64,000 nt of DNA from NCBI RefSeq assembly GCF_019097595.1, contig NC_080732.1, positions 5,731,354 to 5,795,353 of the forward strand. Reading direction: 5' to 3'. The translations under genes and the position numbers were made by a program. Every line of letters begins with the position of its first letter. Position 1 is the stretch's first letter. Of this stretch, positions 23,650 to 34,719 are shown piece by piece. The notes below the pieces were generated by a model that was not told the origin of the DNA, searched no databases, and was given only the letters and a program-made list of their open reading frames with translations. This stretch comes from Hemibagrus wyckioides (taxonomy: Eukaryota > Chordata > Actinopteri > Siluriformes > Bagridae).

Positions 23650-25020
23650 CTTACAGCAGAGGTAGAGAGCACTGCGAGTGTGAATAACATTTATCATGTC
23701 ATTGTTAGCATTGCTAATCGGAAAAACAATGAACACATCACAGTTAGCCTTGCTATTAGGAATAACATTATTCAAGGCACTTCTAGTATTGCTGTAGGTT
23801 ATAAAATATATCACTCCACAGATAGTAGTGGAAAATGTAATTAAGAAATAGTTCATAAAACATGTAGCATTGCTAATAAGAAAAACATTAACTACACAAC
23901 AGCTAGCACTGCTGATAGTATGTTAATTACCCCACAAGTAGCACTGCTAATAGGAATAACATTATCTACAGCTCAGAATACTGAGAATAATAGTGTTAAC
24001 CACATCACAGTTAGCATTGCTAACAGGAATAACATTAACAGCTAGCACTGCTAACAGTAATAATCACCTCAAAGCGATCATTACTAATAGGAAAAACATT
24101 AACTACACAACAGCTAGCACTTCTAATAGCAATAGTATTAATTACCACATATAATGCCAAACTTTTTAGCACACCCCTCCAAATCATTGAATTCAGGTGT
24201 TGTTTTTCAGGGGTTCGCCCCTTAGTTCCAGTCAAAGGAACTCTTAATGCTTCAGCATACCAAGACATTTTGGATAATTTCATGCTCCCAACTTTGTGGG
24301 AACAGTTTGGGGATGACCCCTTCCTGTTCCAACATGACTGCACACCAGTGCACAAAGCAAGGTCCATAAAGACATGGGTGAGGGAGTTTGGTGTGGAGGA
24401 ACTTGACTGGCCTTTTGCAACTATAACAGCTTCAACTCTTCTGGGAAGGCTTTCCACAAGGTTTAAGAGTGTGTTTATGGGAAATTCCTTTAAAAGCTCA
24501 TTTGTGAGGTCAGACACTGATGTTGGACGAGAAGGTCTGGCTCACAGTCTCCACTCTAATTCATCTTAAAGGTGTTCTATAAGGTTGAGGTCAGAACTCT
24601 AGTTTTGCCACACCAAACTCACTCATCCATGTCTTTATGGACCTTGCTTTGTGCACTGGTGAGCAGTCATCTTGGAACAGGAAGGGGTCATCCCCAAACT
24701 GTTCCCACAAAGCTGGGGGCAATAAATTGTCCAAAATGTTTTGGTGTGTATTTTGCATAAGAATTAAGAGTTCCTGTCCCTGGAACTAAGGGGCCAAGCC
24801 CAATACCTGAAAAACAACACCTGAATTCAATGATTTGGAGGGGTGTCCCAAAACATTTGGCACATGTAGTGTATTTGGCTTTGCCAATAAAAGACACAAC
24901 AGCTAGCACTGCTAATAGTAGTAAAATTAACTACCTCATAGTTAGCTTTGCCAATAGGAATGACATTAACTACACAACAGCTAGCACTGCTAATAGGAAT
25001 ATCACTGAGGTCACTGCTTA
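23650..25020. repeat. Decayed tandem array of TAGCATTGCTAATAGG-type units
   Basis: Phrases such as CAGCTAGCACTGCTAATAG and GGAATAACATTAACTACACAA recur every 40-60 bp from 23690 to 24142, and again from 24890 to 25015. The interval between is a Tc1 fold-back insertion (24143-24873). Units are old and uneven. Confidence 0.65.
24143..24873. mobile_element. Fold-back Tc1/mariner derivative (family C)
   Basis: Two arms of about 250 bp, 24150-24410 and 24605-24870, are inverted copies of each other and end TACCACATATAATGCC / ATGTAGTGTA. Each arm holds the same piece of transposase around the second catalytic Asp: the left arm on the plus strand reads QHDCTPVHKARSIKTW then GVEELDWP. The centre (24411-24600) reads on the minus strand as the transposase C-terminus (SDLTNELLKEF, NLVESLPRRVEAVIVAKG). 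So a nearly complete 3'-truncated minus copy is joined to an inverted copy of its own 5' part. The ORFs here are transposase fragments, not host genes. Confidence 0.85.
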
Positions 25021-26310
25021 ATCACTGTTAATACTGTTATTTAGTATTGGTAGAAAAAATATCACCACCAGATTTTAAAATCTGGCTATTCAGCCAGAAA
25101 TTACCAAGAGTGTATATACATACAAACAATAGCTGATTTACATTCAATGACACAAACAAAGCTACATCAAAGAAAAAATGTACTTGCGTGAGCATTAGCT
25201 TGTCTTGCTTTGACTTTTACCTCACGATAAATATTAGAACATGTATCTTTCACAAACTAAACCAAAGCTAAACCAAAGCCCACTTATTACCACAGGCTAC
25301 TCCTCAGTAAATGCTGATATTAAATTCAGCCTGAAACTGACAGGGATTTAGCAGGTGACAGTGTGAACGTGATTAAGTATCAAATCTGTTTTGTCTGTCA
25401 AGTTTTAGCCACTAGCCATAGACTAGCGCATAGAGTTTAGCGCATCATTTTTCTTCATCCGTGTTATGAAAAAAGAAAGTGACAGAATGTTTCAGAGCAT
25501 CTCACATCTCCTGATTTTATTTAATATCAATATCAACATAATGTCCAGAGTTTGAATTCAATCCAGTCGGATGTTTTCAGCGACCCGAGCCAAAAACCGC
25601 CAGCCATAGATCAATGAGTCAATGAGGATGTAATGAAATAGATTGGGTTCAGGTCAAGTGGGACTTTAAATGGTAAAGCTGGATATTGTAGCCTCTATGT
25701 AGTCATTTTGTAAATGTATGTTTAGTAATCCTGTGTGCATTTTGGTGTGACAGTATTTATTGGTGTCACATGTCATTAAAAAATAATTAGCAAAGCAATC
25801 TGAATTTGAAATCTGACCGTTTCAGCAGATCTACTTCAGGCTTCTATTCTTCTTTCATGTGAAATGTTATAGTTTTCTATTTCACTGAGATCAAAAAATG
25901 AACTTTAGGCTTCTGATTGTCTCATTGTACTTAGACTCACTGGCTAGTTTTTCTACCATTTTGGTCAATTCTTATCTATGTAATTGCTGACTGGAGCCCA
26001 TCTGTGGTTCTGTTCAGTTTATTTTCCCCTTTGCGCCATCTATCAGTAGAAAAGGATGACCTTTCCATTGATGGATGGGAAACAGGGTGCATGATATATG
26101 ACCTGAGAACAATAAAAATCTTTCAAGAATGATTCGATGCGTCAGGAATTCCATTCAGCTTGAACTGAGTCTTTAAACAATACAGCGGAAGGAAGGAGAT
26201 GGTCACGTGAAGGTCACATTTAGACAATAGACAAGAAATAACCAATAGACAAGAAATAACCATTTTAGAAAATATCTTGGGATTCTGTTAAATAGTGGAA
26301 CACTCCAAGG
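25021..26310. other. Intronic sequence without recognisable features
   Basis: No recognisable gene or repeat family. Confidence 0.45.
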
Positions 26311-26314
26311 CCAA

Positions 26315-26860
26315 TTTAACAGGTACACCAGCGGCCCTGCTCATTCATGCAATTATCTATGAAATGGCAGCAATGCATAAATGTTTACAGGTGTAGGTCA
26401 TGTCATTCATTTAATGTTCACGTCACATCAGAATGAAGGAGAAAAATTGATCTCAATGCATTTCACTCTGACATCTTTGTTGGTTCCCACACAGGCTGGT
26501 TTTGAGTGTTTCACATTGACATTCAACAGTATTTAGAGAATGGTGTGGAAAACAAAATATATCCAGTGCGAAGCTTGTAGCTGGAAACACACTATTGATG
26601 AAAGACTGGTTTGAGCTGACAGAAAAGCTACAGTTACACAAATATACACTCTTTATGACCATGGTGAACAGAAAAGCACAAGCTTGGGTAGTTGTATAGG
26701 ATGGCCTAGAACAATCAGGAACAGGAATCTGAGGCTACAGTCGACACAGGCTCACCAAAACTGGCCAGTCTACATGATTTTATGTGTTGTATGACTGCCA
26801 CATGATTGGCTGATTAGCTAATTGCATGTCTAGGTGTACAGAATGTGTGCTTTATTAAAT
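26315..26860 (+). mobile_element. Tc1/mariner derivative (family D), rearranged
   Basis: The left end CAGGTACACCAGCGG... and right end CTAGGTGTACAGAATG belong to a common fish Tc1 family. The plus strand carries decayed transposase N-terminal sequence (CTACAGTTACACAAATATACACTC, GGAATCTGAGGCTACAG, CAGGCTCACCAAAACTGG). At about 26772 it switches to the inverted 5' end (CATGATTTTATG ... TGATTGGCTGATTAG), so the right end is an inverted copy of the left one. Confidence 0.75.
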
Positions 26861-28500
26861 ACTATCGCTATATTAATTATTACTAAAGGGAACTTGGACT
26901 CTGAATTAATTATTAATTCAGTATGACTTATTAATTATGTGATATTTTGATATTAGGACATTTCCACATAAAGAACGTCAGAGGATTGTATGCCAGTGTG
27001 TGTGTTGTGCCACATTGTCTATTTTTGCTGGTTTTGTTTAGAGGTATTGCATAATAACCTCCTGAGACATGACTGTGGTTCTTTATGTTAATGATTGTCA
27101 GGTTTAATGTGCATCTGAATTCTCCTCAATCAATTTTTTTTTTACGTCAATACTTCCGTCAATCAATATTCCAGAAGAATCTTTTGGTTATTTTAAACAT
27201 GATGTTTTATGTTAACGATGCTTAGACTTTTGTATTTAAAGTGCTGCCTACGAATCCTTGGATCCAAAGCGGAACGTATCAGACTCTCTGGATGGTATCA
27301 GTGCCAGCATGTGCATCTGTGAGTAGGCGTTTATGGCATGTAGGTTCTGTTTCTCAAGGGAAGGAAAACGGAAAATAAGGAAAAATCGGACAAGGCCACC
27401 TTGAGCACTCACCTTCAAGAAGAACTTTCACACCTCATTAGTTTTTTTTTTTCTCCGCTTCAGGCCTCGCTCCAGTTCCCCTGCGTGTTTAGGAAAATGT
27501 CACTGACTGAGCGTTTTATGTACTGAAATGTAGAAATCTGTGCCTCCTACAGAAGAGGATTATAAAAATCTAAATTCACACCGGCGATCTATGACGGATT
27601 ATCGGATTCCTTATGATCCATAATAGCAGAGTTTTAGTTATACCGCCGTACCAAAAGCTTCTCATGTCTACTTACTGTAAAAAAAAAAAAAGTAAGGTTG
27701 AAGAATCCCTTTAATATCCATTAAATAGAGGATATTTATATGTTTAAGTGCTTATGCAGTATTGTTCACCATACTGTGTATTACCCACAATGATAATAAT
27801 ATTATAGGAGTATATGACAGGAAGTATTTGGGTGTGTTTGAATAGTAATATATACACGAGCACACTTTGTCCATTTTCACTGTAAGACATTTCAAGGTGG
27901 TTAAATGAAGAAATGAAATGTTTCTCCTGCTGCCTTCAAAATCTTTAAGTTTAGAGCTTCTTCTTTAAGTTTCAATTTTTTGAAAACATTATAACTGGAG
28001 TTCAATATCCAAAAACTTGTCATGACAATCGGAGTTAAAGAGAAGTTCACATAATTTAACTGGAATCTCCGGCTTCCTTCCAACTCCTGAAAACATGCCA
28101 GATTGGCTTTGCTTAATTGCCCCAGTGTGTGAGAGTATGGTGTCCCATAACATCCGAGCATTATTCGAAAACGCTATACGTTCTCAGAAATAGGCCAGTG
28201 GAACCCCTGACTAGGCTAGGGCAGTTAATGAAGATGGATGAATGCGTGCACATAGACACAACAGGCGTCATTTATCAAGCGGAAATTAAGGGATTTGTCC
28301 GATAAATCAGTCACAGAAGCATTTACACAAGAAACGTCAATGAATGCAAATCAGTTAGTTCAGGGAACTGTTTGTATCCTACAAGATCTTCTGTAAGTTC
28401 ATGTTTAATGTAAACCTTCGAATCATATAACTGACTAGTGCACTTTTTTTAACAGACTATAGACAGATTGTGGACAAAGAATGAAAGCAATTTAAAACAA
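26861..28500. other. Intronic sequence without recognisable features
   Basis: AT-rich, with a short poly(A) near 27677. No coding capacity recognised. Confidence 0.45.
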
Positions 28501-28503
28501 ATA

Positions 28504-29038
28504 CAGCTCTGGAAAAAAATAAGAGACCACTGCAAAAATAATCAGTTTCTTATGTTTTTTTTTCTTACAGGAGCATGTATTGGTGAGATGAACAGTTTTA
28601 TTTCATTTTTTGTGAACTACTAACAATATTTCTCCTAAATTCCAAATATAACTATTGTTATTTAGAGTGTATATTTAAAGGAAATGGCAACATATCAAAA
28701 TAACCCAAGATCATGCAGTATTTGCAGAGCTTTAATAACTCAAATAAAACAAAACGTAAGTAAACAAATTGTGTTAATGCTTTGTCTAAATAACATTAAG
28801 AAATCAGTATTTGGTGGAATAACCCCGATTTGCATGAGTTTTGGCTCCATGCTCTCCACCAGTTAATCACATTGCTGTTGGGGAACTTTATACCACTCTT
28901 TTTGCAAAAAAGCAAACAGCTCAGCTTTGCTTGATGGTTTGTGACCATCCATCTTCCTCTTGATGACATTCCAGAGGTTTTCAATAGGGTTCAAATCTGG
29001 AGATTGGGCAGTGCTCTCTTATTTTTTTCCAGAGCTTT
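28504..29038 (-). mobile_element. Tc1/mariner deletion derivative (family E)
   Basis: Inverted ends CAGCTCTGGAAAAAAATAAG and CTTATTTTTTTCCAGAGCT, with TA at the left edge. The minus strand from about 28990 to 28830 still spells a transposase C-terminus with breaks (LWNVIKRKMDGHKPSSKAEL-like, EWYKVPQQQC-like). Most of the transposase is deleted. Confidence 0.8.
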
Positions 29039-30250
29039 ATATAATATAAGACAAAAAGAAATGGCACCCTTTACAAAGATGCAGGGTTGGTGTGCGTCTA
29101 TGGTATGAGCTGCATTACTGGAAAATTTAGTACATGTTGCACTTAGGAGACTTTTTTCAGCATTTCTTCATTTTTACTGTTTAAATGTAGTCTTTATAGC
29201 CATAACTAAATGTAAGTCAGCTGTCAATTTACAGGTAATTCACGGGCATAATCATTTGAGTATAAAAAAAATCAGCATTAGGGAATTTTTAATTTGGTTT
29301 GACCATAATAACTTTTTAAAGTGTTACTAAAATTACAATTAAATGAGCCCCAATATTCAGAGCTTCAATCCCCAACACAAAAACTGAAACAAATTTTTTT
29401 TTGGCACCCCATTTCCAGAAAATCGAGAAATTTCCCCCTCCCTCCCTCCACTGACTCCGCTCCATGTCATACTCCAGTTCTTGTCCTCATTACAGCCACT
29501 GCTGACCCTAGATAATGACACTGACTGTTCTCATTATAGCCTTGTATTGGATGTGAATCTGATCTAGTCCTGCATGTGAAAGTGGCTTAAGATAAAGATA
29601 CCAAATTAAGGCACCTGTCGCATTCTGTAAGACGATGCTGTTCTCATGTGAAAGGTTAGAACAATGAAACACAACAATCAGCCATGCCAAACATTTATGG
29701 TGTGTAACAAATAGAGAAGATCAATTTCCTGCTCTATGTATGTTGTATCAGATACTCAGCTGTCGTGCTGCGTGTTTTTAAAAGCCGTCCATATTTTTAG
29801 GAAGTAGTTGTGTGTGTGTGTGAGAGAGAGAGATCAGAGGTTTAAGTCTAATCCATGGTTTGCATGCTGTTCCTCCGAAGACGGACATTGTTCTGTGTAT
29901 CGTTAATCTGAAATGACGCACGACGCAGGGCAATATATTACGGCGCAGGGTTTTATTTCATCAGAAAGCTAACTGCAATAATGTGTAGTGGAAAAGACAA
30001 TATGAACTGCAGAACCTGAGGCACGTTCTCATGCCAAATTAAAGATGTAGCATGTGATTTTTTTTCTTCTGAAGGCATTTCTTGAGCTAAATTGTGCCGT
30101 CAATATTAATCTCAAAATCACTATTTCATTTAAAACAAATCCACAACCAAAACTGTCACTTAACCAAAAGATCCACTTACTCACAGACAGCACTGTTTGT
30201 TTTAATGTCTAAATCTAACAGCTCACAATTTTGCTCATATTACATTGGAT
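29039..30250. other. Intronic sequence, partly unique-looking
   Basis: 29860-30060 is repeat-free, with CpGs in the ACGCACGACGCAGGGC area, and might be conserved. The rest is AT-rich. No gene was recognised. Confidence 0.4.
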
Positions 30251-30254
30251 AATG

Positions 30255-32605
30255 CAATTTACAAAGGTGGAGTTGGAGTGAAGGATAGGGTTAGAGTAGA
30301 CAGGGTGGAGACTTAGAAGAGATTTAGAGTAATGGGTGTGTTTTTTGTAAGAGGAAGTGTAGAATGAGGGGTGGAGTTAGAGTGAGAGTTAGGGTTAGAA
30401 TGATGTCAGAGTAGAATGAGGGGTGGAGTTAGAGTGAGAGTTAGGGTTAGAATGATGTCAGAGTAGAATGAGGGGTGGAGTTAGAGTGAGAGACAGGGTA
30501 AGAATTATGTCAGAGTAGAATGAGGGGTGGAGTTAGAGTGAGAGTTAGGGTTAGAATTATGTCAGAGTAGAATGAGGGATGGAGTTATAGTAAGAGACAG
30601 GGTTAGAATTATGTCAGAGTAGAATGAGGGGTGGAGTTATAGTAAGAGACAGGGTTAGAATTATGTCAGAGTAGAATGAGGGGTGGAGTTATAGTAAGAG
30701 ACAGGGTTAGAATGATGACAGAGTAGAATGAGGGGTGGAGTTAGTGTGAGAGACAGGGTTAGAATTATGTCAGAGTAGAATGAGGGGTGGAGTTAGTGTG
30801 AGAGACAGGGTTAGAATTATGTCAGACTAGAATGAGGGGTGGAGTTAGAGTGAGAGACAGGATTAGAATTATGTCAGAGTAGAATGAGGGGTGGAGTTAG
30901 AGTGAGAGACAGGGTTAGAATTATGTCAGAGTAGAATGAGGGGTGGAGTTAGTGTGAGAGACAGGGTTAGAATTATGTCAGACTAGAATGAGGGGTGGAG
31001 TTAGAGTGAGAGACAGGATTAGAATTATGTCAGAGTAGAATGAGGGATGGAGTTATAGTAAGAGACAGGGTTAGAATTATGTCAGAGTAGAATGAGGGGT
31101 GGAGTTATAGTAAGAGACAGGGTTAGAATGATGACAGAGTAGAATGAGGGGTGGAGTTAGTGTGAGAGACAGGGTTAGAATTATGTCAGAGTAGAATGAG
31201 GGGTGGAGTTAGTGTGAGAGACAGGGTTAGAATTATGTCAGACTAGAATGAGGGGTGGAGTTAGAGTGAGAGACAGGATTAGAATTATGTCAGAGTAGAA
31301 TGAGGGGTGGAGTTAGAGTGAGAGACAGGGTTAGAATTATGTCAGAGTGGAATGAGGGGTGGAGTTAGTGTGAGAGACAGGGTTAGAATTATGTCAGACT
31401 AGAATGAGGGGTGGAGTTAGAGTGAGAGACAGGATTAGAATTATGTCAGAGTAGAATGAGGGGTGGAGTTAGAGTGAGAGACAGGGTTAGAATTATGTCA
31501 GAGTAGAATGAGGGGTGGAGTTAGAGTGAGAGACAGGGTTAGAATTATGTCAGAGTAGAATGAGGGGTGGAGTTAGAGTGAGAGACAGGGTTAGAATTAT
31601 GTCAGAGTAGAATGAGGGGTGGAGTTAGAGTGAGAGACAGGGTTAGAATTATGTCAGAGTAGAATGAGGGGTGGAGTTAGAGTGATAGACAGGGTTAGAA
31701 TTATGTCAGAGTAGAATGAGGGGTGGAGTTAGAGTGAGAGACAGGGTTAGAATTATGTCAGAGTAGAATGAGGGGTGGAGTTATAGTGAGAGTTAGGGTT
31801 AGAATTATGTCAGAGTAGAATGAGGGGTGGAGTTATAGTAAGAGACAGGGTTAGAATGATGACAGAGTAGAATGAGGGGTGGAGTTAGTGTGAGAGACAG
31901 GGTTAGAATTATGTCAGAGTAGAATGAGGGGTGGAGTTAGAGTGAGAGACAGGGTTAGAATTATGTCAGAGTAGAATGAGGGGTGGAGTTATAGTGAGAG
32001 TTAGGGTTAGAATTATGTCAGAGTAGAATGAGGGGTGGAGTTATAGTAAGAGACAGGGTTAGAATGATGACAGAGTAGAATGAGGGGTGGAGTTAGTGTG
32101 AGAGACAGGGTTAGAATTATGTCAGAGTAGAATGAGGGGTGGAGTTAGAGTGAGAGACAGGGTTAGAATTATGTCAGAGTAGAATGAGGGGTGGAGTTAG
32201 AGTGAGAGACAGGGTTAGAATTATGTCAGAGTAGAATGAGGGGTGGAGTTATAGTGGGAGATGTGGTTAGATTGATGTCAGAGTAAAATGAGGGGTGATG
32301 TTGATGTTACTGTAGAATGAAGGGTGAAGTTGGAGTAAGGGGGTGTGGTTAGTGTAAGAGGCAGAGTAGAATAAATGGGGGTGGAGTTAGAGTGAAAGAT
32401 TGGGTTAAAATGGTGTCACAATAGAATGTGGGGTGGAGTTAGAGAGAGAGATGGGGTTAAAATGATGTCACAGTAGAATGTGGGGTGGGGTTAGAGTGAG
32501 AGATGGGGTTAAAATGATGTCACATTAGAATAAGGGGTGGGGTTAGAGTGAGAGATGGGGTTCAAATGATGTCACAGTAAAGTGAGGGGTGAAGATAGAG
32601 TGAGT
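30255..32605. repeat. 52-bp purine-rich minisatellite
   Basis: About 37 units of 52 bp in the core (30355-32265), with decayed units on both sides. The unit is AGAATTATGTCAGAGTAGAA + TGAGGGGTGGAGTTAGAG + TGAGAGACAGGGTT. Variants such as GACTAGAA, ATGATGACAG, ATAGTAAGAG, AGTGTGAG and GAGGGATGG mark individual units and show duplication of multi-unit blocks. The plus strand is almost free of C. Confidence 0.97.
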
Positions 32606-32613
32606 GATGTAAG

Positions 32614-33028
32614 TGTAACCCCCCTGGGGCCTACTCACAAGCAGGTCTCGAACCCAGGTCTCCGGCATGGGAGATGAGCGCTCTAACAAGGAGGCTAAAG
32701 ACTGCAGCCTCTAGCGTCAGTCGTTAGTTCGCCTCTTGAGATCAGGGGAGTGAGGTTTACCTGCTCAGCACCTACCACTGTCCTCTGTTATACTCACACC
32801 CCTAAACCTCACTCCCATCCGGGTCACGGCACCAATGTAACCCCCCTGGGTCCTACTCACAACCGTTCCAAGCGGGTCTCGAACCCAGGCCCCCGGCATG
32901 GGAGGCGGACGCTCTAAAAGGAGGCTAAAGACTGCAGCCTCTAGCTTCAGTCGTTAGTTCGCCTCTTGAATTCAGGGGAGTGAGGTTTACCTGCACAACA
33001 CCTACCACTGGCCTCTGTTACATAAGGG
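32614..33028 (-). mobile_element. Tandem pair of tRNA-derived SINE-like units
   Basis: Two units start with TGTAACCCCCCTGG at 32614 and 32836 (222 bp apart) and share their whole length; the second is cut short at CCTCTGTTACA. On the minus strand each contains a perfect B box, GGTTCGAGACC, preceded by TTAGAGCG and a CTCCCATGCCGG segment resembling the anticodon arm and variable region of a tRNA-Gly(CCC). An intact acceptor stem is not seen, so this is not a functional tRNA. Confidence 0.7.
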
Positions 33029-34041
33029 TAGAGTGATGGGTTAAAAATTAAAAATTCACGAATTATTTGCATCGTAGTTGGTAATAAAGCTAATAAAGTC
33101 AACGCAATAACTCTATCTAGTTAGCTGAAGTGTAGTGTAAAGAATAAAACTGTCACCGCCGGTCACTTCTCAGTGTTCTCTGTGTATTATATTTTTACTC
33201 TGTATAATTTGCTCTCCAGGCTGTCAAACACTCTAGGCACAAGTCTGATAGTGTTAGCATGCTAGCCAAAACACAAAGCAATAAATATACACAAGGGTGA
33301 GCAGGCACACTGGATGATTCACTCTCGCTTGACATAACAGAATTTTAAATAATAAAAAAAAATACAGAGAAACACACAAACATGTTTGTTAGTCACTAGC
33401 CACTACATTGTTAGATAGTCACTATCTTTACCTATTTCACCAAAATAGGGATAAAATATTGTTTGCTAGTTTCCCCACTGAATAAGAGAACAAATCAAAA
33501 ATTTCATTATGTATGATTACGTTTTTCTTTTTGTGTGTGTGTGTATATGTGTGTGTGTGTAAGGGGGACTCTCTCAATCAGTTTGATTTTGTTTACACCC
33601 TCACACGTTCCCTCCTCTGATTGGCTGCCTGTCACTGTGTATGATAGAGGTTGGATTTTCTTCACGTCTGAAGTTGGGGTGTGACGTCATATGATGTCTG
33701 AGTGCAAATCTCCCACCAGTCCTGACTCACAGCAGCCTACGATCCTCATATTGTAGTGTATTTTGGTCTCCTTGTTCAGTAAAATCATATTTAATAAAAA
33801 TTCTTCATACTTTTCTTCTGTAATACCCAACTGAATTTTAGTATTAGACTTGACATGATGGCTATTAAAACATTGCACTGTGGCATTTTTAATAATATTT
33901 GGGTGATTTATTGATGAAAGTTTGTAGCAGTTTAGAACACTGCTGTGTGATTTCAGCAGACACACACACACACACGAACAAACTGATGGATGAGAATATG
34001 TGTGTGTGCCAAGTGGTCAGTGTGAGTGCATCTGTCTTTTT

Positions 34042-34094
<53 letters not shown>

Positions 34095-34715
34095 ACACAC
34101 ACACTGCTACAGCTTTGTAGGCTCATTAGCAGCAACAAATTTGTTCGTGACACTAATTACGGCCTCGCAGGAAACGAGAGAGTCAAGGCAAACGAAAGGC
34201 ATTACATTACTTTTGTATGGCTTGCCAGTAGAATCTGTGTGTGTGTGTGTGTGTTTGGTGTAGAGGGGTTTGTCTTTTTCTCTTTATTGCTGGTGAATGA
34301 TGATAAGCGCAGGAGCCTTGACAACTCACGAGAGATGTAATCCATCCGTGTCTTTTGTGTGATCCCTCACTCCGTGCTGCTCTTTTCTCTTTGTATTCGC
34401 GTGCGCTTTTTATAGCCTTATACCAGAAACCGTGACTGAACCCCTCCATGTTTTTTTTACACTGGGTGCCGTTTGGGTTTGCATACAGGAGGCAGCACAT
34501 GCAACAGTGTGGGAAACGTGTGTGAACAGGCACGGTGTTGTCAATCGATTATACTCTGGTGGGATTTCCAGTTCTATTCTTAGTAATGCAGTTAAGTACG
34601 AAATATAATACAAATACTGCATACTTATAAAGTCACTTTCACTTTACATTGCTATAACAATATTCATAATTTTTTTTATTAATCTTTATTTGTTTAAATC
34701 TTTATTCCACTTAGA
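33029..34715. other. Intronic sequence with CT/CA and GT repeats
   Basis: Contains (GT)n near 33530-33560 and a (CT)n(CA)n compound at 34048-34103, with (GT)n at 34238-34254. No gene was recognised. The small ORFs run through the repeats. Confidence 0.55.
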
Positions 34716-34719
34716 ATAT

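Noticed and set aside
24035..24517. 160-residue ORF as a host gene
   Set aside because: It is the C-terminal part of a Tc1 transposase joined to antisense of the opposite arm of a fold-back element.
30255..32605. Interstitial telomeric repeat, because of GTTAGGGTTAG words
   Set aside because: TTAGGG occurs only once or twice per unit in a few 52-bp units and is not in tandem.
32640..32700. Functional tRNA gene on the minus strand
   Set aside because: The B box is perfect, but no acceptor stem pairing or complete cloverleaf could be traced, and the unit continues as SINE-like sequence.
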